From CAZWTD01 sp964637345 (lineage in GTDB: Bacteria; Patescibacteriota; Patescibacteriia; HK-STAS-PATE-3): a stretch of DNA of 64,000 bases. The position numbers and the translations under genes are program-made. The notes under the pieces were generated by a model. It saw only the letters and a program-made list of their open reading frames with translations. It did not search any database and was not told the origin of the DNA. This document shows positions 14,924-22,580 of the stretch, one piece after another. The DNA is taken from NCBI GenBank assembly GCA_964637345.1, contig CAZWTD010000003.1:1-64000 (forward strand), read 5' to 3'. The stretch's first letter is position 1, and every line of letters starts with the position of its first letter.

Positions 14924-15296
14924 GCGTACGTCAGTTCATGCCTTTCGGGATCATTTTCCCCTATCGTTTTGGCGGAGCCCTTTTACGTATGGATTTGTTG
15001 GCGGCAGTCTATTGTTGAACATTGGGAGCTGGCTTCTTCTCCTCCAGTCGACAGATCCCAACGAACCCCTTGTTCCGCTCCATTATACCATCTCGATCGG
15101 CGTTGACCGAATTGGACAATGGACCGAGTTGTTTTTCATGCCGGGCTTGGCTGCGGCCATCCTCGTCGTGAATACCATTTTTGCTTGGATGGCGTGGCGG
15201 CAGCCATTATTGGCGAAGACGCTGCACATTGGCACCTTCCTCGTCCAAGTGATCGTCGCCATGAGCACGGTATTTTTGGTTATGCAATTCTATTAA
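14922..15296 (+). CDS. Small four-helix membrane protein, unknown function
   Basis: A 124-residue protein with about three hydrophobic segments after a basic N-terminal part. Conserved-looking residues include LHYTISIGVDRIGQW between the first two helices, a pattern I have seen in short hypothetical proteins next to mraY, though I cannot name the family. Possible starts are ATG 14901, 14913 and 14922; I chose the last because it overlaps least with the divergent gene (CATG shared). It lies 3 nt before mraY and may be co-transcribed with the peptidoglycan cluster. Confidence 0.6.
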   Translation: MRTSVHAFRDHFPLSFWRSPFTYGFVGGSLLLNIGSWLLLLQSTDPNEPLVPLHYTISIGVDRIGQWTELFFMPGLAAAILVVNTIFAWMAWRQPLLAKTLHIGTFLVQVIVAMSTVFLVMQFY

Positions 15297-15299
15297 GAT

Positions 15300-16346
15300 A
15301 TGTTTCAAGACGCCTTTTCCATAGTACGGATTTTTTCTCTCTCAGCTCTGGCTTTTGTCCTGACGATGCTTTGGACCCCAGTGCTAACGAACTTTCTGTA
15401 TCGTCATAAACTTGGGAAGCAAATTCGCGACGAAGCGTCTGCTCCGGTTTTTGCAAAGCTTCATAAGGAAAAATCCGGCACCCCCACGATGGGCGGTGTT
15501 CTCATTTGGGGAACGACAACCGTTCTTATTTTTCTCTGTTGGGCTTTAGCGGAATTCACCTCGCTTTCGTTTTTCGACCGTTTGAACTTCTTGTCTCGCT
15601 CCGAGACACTGTTGCCGATTGGGGCCTTGCTCGCAACAGCCCTTGTTGGCCTTCTTGATGATTTTTACAACGTCCGTCGCATTGGTCCAAATGGCGGGGG
15701 ACTTCGAACTCGTCATCGACTCCTGATATATTTCGTAATCGCTGCGGTTGCTGCTTGGTGGTTCGTCGCCAAACTTGATTGGACGACGCTTCATGTTCCC
15801 TTCGTTGGGAATTTTGATATTGGTTGGTGGTTTGCGCCAATCATTGTTTTCGTGATCGTTGCGACGAGCCATTCCGTCAACATTGCAGACGGACTTGATG
15901 GATTAGCCGGCGGTCTCGCGCTCGCAGCATTTTTCGCCTTCGGTTTTATTGCGTTTGTCGAAGGACATACCGATTTAGCCACGCTTTGTCTTGTGATTGC
16001 CGGCGCGTTATTGGCTTTTCTTTGGTTTAACATCCACCCAGCTCGTTTCTTTATGGGCGATACAGGGTCGATGCCGCTCGGGACAATGCTCGCTATTTTA
16101 GCGATTCTCACAAACACCATCTTTTTGCTTCCGGTTATTGGTGTTCTGTTTGTTGCTGAAGCGCTTTCCGTTATTCTTCAGGTAGCCTCAAAGCGCCTTC
16201 GAAAAAAGAAGCTTTTTCTTTCAGCGCCTTTCCATCATCACCTTGAAGCAATTGGCTGGCCTGAGACGAAAATTGTTATGCGGTTTTGGGTTATTGCAGC
16301 CGTATCCGCGGTTCTCGGCGTAACCTTGTTTTTGGCGGAACGTTGA
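15300..16346 (+). CDS. mraY: MraY, lipid I synthase (phospho-MurNAc-pentapeptide transferase)
   Basis: A 348-residue, roughly ten-helix membrane enzyme that transfers phospho-MurNAc-pentapeptide from UDP to undecaprenyl phosphate, giving lipid I. Signature elements are present: KEKSGTPTMGG (about 56-66), the Asp pair in LLDDFYNV, NIADGLDGLAGG, FFMGDTGSMPLG, and the HHH motif in APFHHHLEAIGWPE. It begins the lipid II cluster and overlaps murD by 1 nt (TGATG). Confidence 0.97.
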   Translation: MFQDAFSIVRIFSLSALAFVLTMLWTPVLTNFLYRHKLGKQIRDEASAPVFAKLHKEKSGTPTMGGVLIWGTTTVLIFLCWALAEFTSLSFFDRLNFLSRSETLLPIGALLATALVGLLDDFYNVRRIGPNGGGLRTRHRLLIYFVIAAVAAWWFVAKLDWTTLHVPFVGNFDIGWWFAPIIVFVIVATSHSVNIADGLDGLAGGLALAAFFAFGFIAFVEGHTDLATLCLVIAGALLAFLWFNIHPARFFMGDTGSMPLGTMLAILAILTNTIFLLPVIGVLFVAEALSVILQVASKRLRKKKLFLSAPFHHHLEAIGWPETKIVMRFWVIAAVSAVLGVTLFLAER

Positions 16347-17767
16347 TGGGTGATGAACAGCAATACGGCACAGCGCTGCGTAGAGCACTTCGGTCCGAGT
16401 GGCGCGGACGTCGCGTGACCGTGATGGGGCTTGGGCAGTATCGGTATGGGACCGGTCAATCCTCCGCGGCGTTTTTTGCGTCTCTCGGAGCTAAGGTATT
16501 GGTTACCGACCGTCTTTCGTCCGAACATTTTCGTTCGGCTCGGGTAGCGCTCCGGTCCTACACAAACATTCGCTATCGATTCGGGGAGCACCGCATCGCC
16601 GATTTTGAACAGACCGATTTAGTAATAAAAAATCCGATTATTCCTGCGACGTCGGAGTATCTTCAAGCCGCTCGGGCTCGTGGAATTCCAGTTGAGACTG
16701 ATGTAAGTTGGTTTATTGGTCGCTGTCCGAGTCGGGTTATTGGCGTAACAGGGACGCGCGGAAAAAGCACGACAGCGACGCTTATCGCTCATCTCCTTGG
16801 CGGCGAAGCGTCAAATGTATGGCTCGGGGGAAATATCGGTCGTTCGCCACTGCATTTTTTCTTTCGCCTCAATCCCGACTCGCTGGTTGTGCTTGAGCTT
16901 TCGAGTTGGATGCTCGAATCCATCGCGCCGCACCACTGGTCGCCGTCGATCGCGGTGGTAACGAATTTTTACCGCGATCACTTGAATACGTATTCATCAT
17001 TCGCCGCGTATACGCGAGCGAAGTCTCTGATCGCTCGTTTTCAGCGGCGGTCGGATATCTGTATTTCCAACGGCGATCAGCCAACGGTGCAGTCGGTACT
17101 TCGAAACATGCCAGGTAAACAGATTCGCTTTTCACTTCAAAACAAAGGTGAAGCGACCCTTAGGGGCGAGTCGTTCGTATTGAAGCGCGGAGCAAAAATG
17201 ACACGTTTAGCCTTGCGACGCGACCTGCGCTTGCCCGGAAAACACAATCTTGCGAATGCTTTAGCCGCGCTCACGGCAGCCGCGCTTCTTGAGCTCCCTG
17301 AGCAACGTCTTCGCGCGCGCCTTCGACGTTTTCAGGGCGTCCCGGAACGCATCGAAACAATTCGTATCCTTCGCCGTCGGCGTTTTGTTGATGATACGAC
17401 AGCGACAAGTCCAGACGCGACGATCACTGCCGTACATTGCTTTTCGAAACCCTTGACCCTCATCGCCGGGGGAACGGATAAGTCTCTTGAGTTTTCTGCA
17501 CTCGCTCACGTTATTGCACAACGCACAACGCGAGTGATTCTCTTGCCCGGAACAGCAACCGATCGTTTGTCCGTGAAACTACAAAAGCTCAACGTTTCTT
17601 TTTTCGGCCCGGTTCAATCAATGCGTGAGGCTGTTCGGTTAGCTTGGAAGGGCTCTCGGCCGGGCGAGACAATCCTCTTATCGCCTGGAGCTGCGAGCTT
17701 TGGGCTCTTTGTGAACGAGTTTGACCGCGGAAAAGCTTTTCGCCGGGCTGTGCAAGGACTGCAATGA
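16346..17767 (+). CDS. murD: MurD-like UDP-MurNAc-Ala--glutamate ligase, divergent
   Basis: A 473-residue Mur ligase. An N-terminal Rossmann domain (VTVMGLGQYRYGTG, where MurD has GLG.TG.S) precedes the ATP P-loop GTRGKSTT (135-142), a central domain with NFYRDHLNTY where most MurD have N-x-DHLDRH, and a C-terminal domain with DDTTATSPDA in place of NDSKATN. The changes keep the key Asp/Thr positions but are strong, so the enzyme is either a fast-evolving MurD or has shifted substrate. Its position between mraY and ftsW supports MurD. ATG 16346 overlaps the mraY stop. Confidence 0.85.
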   Translation: MGDEQQYGTALRRALRSEWRGRRVTVMGLGQYRYGTGQSSAAFFASLGAKVLVTDRLSSEHFRSARVALRSYTNIRYRFGEHRIADFEQTDLVIKNPIIPATSEYLQAARARGIPVETDVSWFIGRCPSRVIGVTGTRGKSTTATLIAHLLGGEASNVWLGGNIGRSPLHFFFRLNPDSLVVLELSSWMLESIAPHHWSPSIAVVTNFYRDHLNTYSSFAAYTRAKSLIARFQRRSDICISNGDQPTVQSVLRNMPGKQIRFSLQNKGEATLRGESFVLKRGAKMTRLALRRDLRLPGKHNLANALAALTAAALLELPEQRLRARLRRFQGVPERIETIRILRRRRFVDDTTATSPDATITAVHCFSKPLTLIAGGTDKSLEFSALAHVIAQRTTRVILLPGTATDRLSVKLQKLNVSFFGPVQSMREAVRLAWKGSRPGETILLSPGAASFGLFVNEFDRGKAFRRAVQGLQ

Positions 17768-18891
17768 TGCATCGAGGCCGTACAACCCACAAACCAGATT
17801 TGATTCTTCTTGCGATCCTCGCTGGCATTGTTCTTTTTGGCCTTATTATGTTGTCGTCGGCGTCATCCGTAACAGCGTTTCAGCAGTACGGGGATACGAA
17901 TGAACTCGTGAAGCGCCAAATCATCAGCGCCCTGGTTGGATTTGCGGCGATGTTTATCTGTTTCCGTATCGACTACCACGTTTGGCGCCGTTTTGCGATT
18001 CCGCTCCTCGCAATTTCCATCCTCGGGTTAATTCTCGTTTTTGTGCCTGGTATCGGCCGCGAGGTGCTCGGTGCGCGTCGCTGGATAGATCTTGGCGTTT
18101 CCTTTCAGCCCACGGAAATTGTGAAGCTTGCCTTTCTTTTTTATCTCGCAAGCTGGCTCGAGCGTCGTCAATCAGGCTTTCATGATGCGAGAACGAGTCT
18201 TCTGCCTTTCGTTATGGTTCTTGGTTTGATCACCCTTCTCGTTATGGCTCAACCGGACCTCGGAACCATGTCCGTGATCGCGATAATCGGTATTTCCATG
18301 TATTTTATTGGCGGCGCACCGATGAAGCACTTCCTCTGGATTGGCGCGGCTAGCGTTGGATTATTCGCCTTGCTCGTAAAAATTGCCCCCTATCGAGCGG
18401 CGCGTTTTACTGTTTTCCTCAATCCAGAAATTGACCCGCAAGGTATCGGATACCATATCAACCAGGCTCTTCTCGCAATTGGTTCCGGCGGTTTGTTTGG
18501 GGTTGGACTTGGCCACTCGCGTCAGAAGTTTAATTATCTCCCCGAGGCTTCAACCGATTCGATTTTCGCGATTATGGGGGAGGAGCTAGGCTTCTTTATT
18601 GTTCTCCTCTTCATTGGTGCTTTTTTGGCATTTGTCTATCGAGGATTTCGTATTGCACGCCAAGCCCCGGATATGTTCGGTCGGCTTCTCGCTGCAGGAA
18701 TTACGACCTGGTTCGCCTTTCAGGCATTTATAAATATTGGAGCTCTCACCGGCGTGCTCCCGCTGACCGGAATTCCGCTTCCTTTTGTTAGCTACGGCGG
18801 TACGGCCCTAGCCATCGCCCTGGCGGCATCGGGAATACTGCTTAATATTAGCGCTTCGACGGTTGAACGATCGCGTGCCGGAAACGGATAA
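17764..18891 (+). CDS. ftsW: FtsW/RodA-family lipid II polymerase, probably FtsW
   Basis: A 375-residue SEDS glycosyltransferase with about ten membrane helices. Visible motifs are GARRWIDLGVSFQPTE early in the protein, the large extracellular loop containing NPEIDPQGIGYHINQALLAIGSGG, the YLPEASTDSIFAI segment with the catalytic Asp, and PLPFVSYGGTALA near the end. Neighbouring murD and murG argue for FtsW over RodA, although no second SEDS gene is in the window and mrdA lies elsewhere. It overlaps murD by 4 nt. Confidence 0.92.
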   Translation: MMHRGRTTHKPDLILLAILAGIVLFGLIMLSSASSVTAFQQYGDTNELVKRQIISALVGFAAMFICFRIDYHVWRRFAIPLLAISILGLILVFVPGIGREVLGARRWIDLGVSFQPTEIVKLAFLFYLASWLERRQSGFHDARTSLLPFVMVLGLITLLVMAQPDLGTMSVIAIIGISMYFIGGAPMKHFLWIGAASVGLFALLVKIAPYRAARFTVFLNPEIDPQGIGYHINQALLAIGSGGLFGVGLGHSRQKFNYLPEASTDSIFAIMGEELGFFIVLLFIGAFLAFVYRGFRIARQAPDMFGRLLAAGITTWFAFQAFINIGALTGVLPLTGIPLPFVSYGGTALAIALAASGILLNISASTVERSRAGNG

Positions 18892-18910
18892 TTATGAATA
18901 GCGTAGCCCT

Positions 18911-19975
18911 ATGAATGTCGTTTTGTGTGGCGGTGGAACCGGTGGGCCGGTTACTGCATTGTTAGCAATCGCTGATGAGATGCGCCGCCGGGATCCAAGC
19001 TGCAGTTTTCAGTTTATTGGAACGCAGTCGGGTCCGGAGCGCTTGCTCGTTGAGGCTGCACAGATACCATTTATGAGCATCTCGGCTGGAAAGCTTCGGC
19101 GATACCTTGACTGGAGAAACGTCACGGATATTTTCAGGATTATTGTCGGCTTCACGCAGTCCTTTCGCTTGCTAAAATCGTTGCGGCCGGATCTTGTTAT
19201 TTCGACTGGAAGCTTTGTCGCCGTCCCACTCGTCTGGGCGGCCTCGGTGCTCAAAATTCCCGCAATGACGCATCAACTCGATATTGACCCCGGACTTGCT
19301 AATCGCTTAATGCTTCCCTTTGTTCGCCTCTGTACCGTCGGTTTTTCTGAAACGGTTGTTGAGCTTCGGTCCGCAAAAGCCGTTCAGACCGGAAACCCGT
19401 TTCGTGCTTCAGTGACCGAGGGAAATACCGCCCGGGCTCGTCGTTTGTTTGACTTACGTGACGATTTACCGGTAGTGCTTTGTACTGGTGGCGGGACCGG
19501 AGCGGCGCGCCTCAACCATCTTTTCCTCGGGGCTGCGATGAAACTCTTTGATCGTTGTCAGGTCATTCATATCACCGGAAAAGGAAAGCGGCTCTTAACG
19601 CTCAACCATCCGAATTACCACTCGTACGAATTTTTACTTGAGGAGATGCGAGATGCGCTCGCTGTGGCTGACGTAGTAGTCAGCCGGGCCGGCCTCGCAA
19701 CACTCACGGAATTAAGCGTGTTGCGGAAGCCGACGATTCTCGTCCCAATTTCGGGGTCACATCAAGAACGAAACGCGCAATTTTATGGTCAACGCGATGC
19801 GGCTCTCGTGCTCGAAGAGCCGACCTTAACGGATAGTCTTTTTGCGCAACACATCAGCCGACTTCTCGATGACTCTGGCGAACGGCAACGCTTGTCTGAT
19901 CGCATGGGAAGCCTCGCTGCTCCCGACGCGAATCGAAGAGTTGTCGATGAGATTCTGAAACTCATTCCCGTATGA
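18911..19975 (+). CDS. murG: MurG, lipid II synthase (GlcNAc transferase)
   Basis: A 354-residue GT28 enzyme that adds GlcNAc to lipid I at the inner membrane face. The N-terminal glycine motif GGGTGGPVT (7-15) has Pro where E. coli MurG has a conserved His. The second domain has CTGGGTGAARLN and the UDP-GlcNAc site VVSRAGLATLTELSVLRKPTILVP with the later HQERNA. 19 nt separate it from ftsW; it overlaps murC by 4 nt. Confidence 0.94.
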   Translation: MNVVLCGGGTGGPVTALLAIADEMRRRDPSCSFQFIGTQSGPERLLVEAAQIPFMSISAGKLRRYLDWRNVTDIFRIIVGFTQSFRLLKSLRPDLVISTGSFVAVPLVWAASVLKIPAMTHQLDIDPGLANRLMLPFVRLCTVGFSETVVELRSAKAVQTGNPFRASVTEGNTARARRLFDLRDDLPVVLCTGGGTGAARLNHLFLGAAMKLFDRCQVIHITGKGKRLLTLNHPNYHSYEFLLEEMRDALAVADVVVSRAGLATLTELSVLRKPTILVPISGSHQERNAQFYGQRDAALVLEEPTLTDSLFAQHISRLLDDSGERQRLSDRMGSLAAPDANRRVVDEILKLIPV

Positions 19976-21339
19976 AGATTCGCGACGCTCATCATGTGCA
20001 CTGTGCTGGAATCGGGGGGATTGGTATTAGCGCCTTGGCGCGCTGGCTACGATCGCTTGGTATTCCCGTGACCGGGTCAGACCTTAGCGAATCGGTTGTT
20101 ATCGAAGGACTGCGGCAGCTTGGAGTGGATGTTCAGGTCGGCGAGTCAGGGAAAAATCTCCCCGAGGAAGTCGATGTTCTTGTCTATAGTCCGGCGATTT
20201 CGGAGCAAGACCCGCTCCGCGTCCAAGCCCAATCACGGTCTCTTGTGCAGCTTAGTTATCCGGAAGCCCTCGCTCAGCTACTTGAAGGATATGTAAGTGT
20301 TGCTGTTGCTGGAACGCACGGCAAGACAACAACGACTGCGATGCTCGGCTCGATTCTTGAAGCCGCTGGCCTCGACCCAGTCGTGGTTGTCGGAAGTCTT
20401 ATTCCAGCTTGGTCGGGAAATTTTCGTCAAGGCCGAGGAAAGATATGCGTGTTTGAGGCTGACGAGTACAATCGTTCCTTTCTCGCGTATCATCCGAATC
20501 ATATTGTCGTTACCAATATTGATAAAGACCACCTCGATACTTACCGTGGACTTGAGGACATTATGAGTACCTTCCAACAGTTTGTCGGCCAGATTCAGCC
20601 AAATGGCTCGATTATCCGAAACGCGGATGACGTGAATTCTGCTCGATTGAAGGGTTTGGAGGGAACCACGGTGCATGAGGTAAGTGTTCGTCAGTTGGTG
20701 AACCTTGCGCCAAGAACTGATACGTTCGGAATTGAGGGGTTTCACCCAGCGTTTGGTCGCATTGCGCTCGCTGTCCCTGGCGTTCACATGATGGCCAATG
20801 CTCTTGCCGCCGCCGCTGCTGCCTCTGCTCTTGGAGTGTCGACAGAAGCGATCCAGCGAGGCTTAGCTTCGTATGCAGGCGCCTGGCGAAGATTTGAACG
20901 GGTAGGTGAGTTGAACCAGGCTCCGGTGTACTCTGACTACGCGCACCATCCGACCGAGATACAAGCAACGCTTGATGCTGCTCGAGCGGCTTTCCCCGAT
21001 CAGCGCATTGTCGTTCTTTTCCAGCCGCATCAGCAGCGTCGACTTCGCCTTCTTTTTGACGACTTTGTGAAGAGCCTCGAAGGTCAACAGAACCTCGGCG
21101 TTATCGAAACGTATGAAGTCCCCGGCCGAGAGGATCGCGAGTTATCCGATAGGAATGCGGCGACGTTGGTTCAGGAGCTCGCTCGACGCGGCGCAGGAGC
21201 GCAGTATTTTTCAACCTTGAACGAGGGAATAACATGGCTTCAAAAGGAAGCGCACTCAGGCTCAATTCTTCTCTGTTTAGGAGCAGGTAGTATTCACGCA
21301 GCAATTACCTCATTGTTATCAGGAAGCCGCCATGCCTGA
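19972..21339 (+). CDS. murC: MurC, UDP-MurNAc--L-alanine ligase
   Basis: A 455-residue Mur ligase. Rossmann motif GIGGIGISALARWL with the SD pair after VTG, P-loop GTHGKTTTTAML (about 110), the EADEYNRSFL substrate motif, NIDKDHLDTY, and the C-terminal SDYAHHPTEI motif that is diagnostic of MurC are all present. It adds the first alanine to UDP-MurNAc. Overlaps murG by 4 nt and murB by 8 nt. Confidence 0.97.
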   Translation: MKIRDAHHVHCAGIGGIGISALARWLRSLGIPVTGSDLSESVVIEGLRQLGVDVQVGESGKNLPEEVDVLVYSPAISEQDPLRVQAQSRSLVQLSYPEALAQLLEGYVSVAVAGTHGKTTTTAMLGSILEAAGLDPVVVVGSLIPAWSGNFRQGRGKICVFEADEYNRSFLAYHPNHIVVTNIDKDHLDTYRGLEDIMSTFQQFVGQIQPNGSIIRNADDVNSARLKGLEGTTVHEVSVRQLVNLAPRTDTFGIEGFHPAFGRIALAVPGVHMMANALAAAAAASALGVSTEAIQRGLASYAGAWRRFERVGELNQAPVYSDYAHHPTEIQATLDAARAAFPDQRIVVLFQPHQQRRLRLLFDDFVKSLEGQQNLGVIETYEVPGREDRELSDRNAATLVQELARRGAGAQYFSTLNEGITWLQKEAHSGSILLCLGAGSIHAAITSLLSGSRHA

Positions 21340-22249
21340 TTTAGAACAACAACTCGAGCAATTTCGTGAACGCTTCCCCGCGCTTCGACTCAAGGAGCCA
21401 CTCGCGCCACATACCTATTTTAAGGTTGGCGGACCAGCCCAGGCCTACCTCCATCCAGGAACGATTGAAGAATTTGAAGCAGCCGTTTTAACGGCAATTA
21501 CGCTCGGGATTCCCTACACGGTTATCGGCGGCGGGGCGAATATTCTCGTAGCAGATCAGGGCGTCTCAGGGCTCGTCCTTCGGAATGGCGGAAAGCTTTG
21601 CCGACGCCTTGAGTCCGGCCGCATTTTAGCTGATGCAGGAGTCCCGCTCGGCGGGCTCATGAACGAAGCTGGACAAGCCGCATTAACAGGTTTTGAATTC
21701 CTCGCCGGAATTCCCGGGACCGTGGGCGGTGCGGTTTTTGGAAATGCTGGAGGGAAAGACTTGGCGACAGGAGACCGAATTGAGTCGGTTCGTTGGATCG
21801 ATGCGTCAGGCAAGATTCAAGAGAGTTCTCAAGCAGACTGTTCTTTCTCCTATCGATCAAGTCGTTTTAAGCAAAACGGGGGAGTCGTCCTTCAAGCTAC
21901 CTTTCAGCTTGAGCCCGGCGATCCAGTCCTTATTCGAACAACGATTGAGCAGGCTCTTCAGCGAAAGCGTTCTGTTCAGCCGCTTGGAAGCGCGTCGGCT
22001 GGCTGCGTTTTTACGAACCCGCCCGGCCAATCAGCCGGTCGCTTAATTGATGAAGCTGGTTTGAAGGGAAAGCGAATTGGGGGCGCCGAGGTGTCTTCGG
22101 TTCATGGGAATTTTATTATCAACGCGGATCATGCGAGCGCGGAAGATATTATTATTCTCATTAGTTATCTTAAGCAGCAGATTCGCGATCGATTTGGCGT
22201 GCAGCTTCAGGAAGAAATTCGTTACATCGGTTTTTCGCACCATGAATAA
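21332..22249 (+). CDS. murB: MurB, UDP-enolpyruvyl-GlcNAc reductase
   Basis: A 305-residue FAD enzyme that makes UDP-MurNAc. FAD-binding motifs IGGGANILV and GIPGTVGGAVFGNAGG, the SYRSSRF Tyr/Arg pair, the proton-donor region SASAGCVFTNP, and the C-terminal EEIRYIG Glu are present. It lacks the extra Tyr loop of type I enzymes, hence a type II MurB. Overlaps murC and hpf by 8 nt each. Confidence 0.96.
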   Translation: MPDLEQQLEQFRERFPALRLKEPLAPHTYFKVGGPAQAYLHPGTIEEFEAAVLTAITLGIPYTVIGGGANILVADQGVSGLVLRNGGKLCRRLESGRILADAGVPLGGLMNEAGQAALTGFEFLAGIPGTVGGAVFGNAGGKDLATGDRIESVRWIDASGKIQESSQADCSFSYRSSRFKQNGGVVLQATFQLEPGDPVLIRTTIEQALQRKRSVQPLGSASAGCVFTNPPGQSAGRLIDEAGLKGKRIGGAEVSSVHGNFIINADHASAEDIIILISYLKQQIRDRFGVQLQEEIRYIGFSHHE

Positions 22250-22580
22250 CCTTTCGCTCACCAATCACGATGCAGTTGCGTCCCAGTCTGAGGAATATCT
22301 TCGGATGAAGCTTGAACGCGTCGAGGAATATTCCGGTCCGATTGCGTCGGCTCGCGCGGTTTTTCGGCGGAATCATCATCATCGAAGCGGCGACGTGTGG
22401 AGCTTGCGCGTTCAACTTGACGCTGAGCATGGATTAGTTACTGCAGCATGTGATGCGCCCGATGAGCGAAGCGCAATCGATCGAGTTCAAGAGAAGCTTG
22501 AGCAGCAATATCGCCACCGTCGGCGGAGCGCTTTACAGTCGAATCGGAAGAGGGTAGAGTATTCGGACGACGACGTATGA
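22242..22580 (+). CDS. hpf: HPF/RaiA-like ribosome hibernation factor
   Basis: A 112-residue protein with the S30AE (sigma-54 modulation) pattern: a first helix EEYLRMKLERVEEY, strands with the VWSLRVQLDAEHGLVTAA region, and the second helix DERSAIDRVQEKLEQQYRHRRRS, ending in a basic/acidic tail. It has only the N-terminal ribosome-binding domain (short form). It is wedged between murB (8 nt overlap) and secA (4 nt overlap); hpf next to secA is a frequent order in bacteria, which supports the call and the ATG at 22242. Confidence 0.85.
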   Translation: MNNLSLTNHDAVASQSEEYLRMKLERVEEYSGPIASARAVFRRNHHHRSGDVWSLRVQLDAEHGLVTAACDAPDERSAIDRVQEKLEQQYRHRRRSALQSNRKRVEYSDDDV

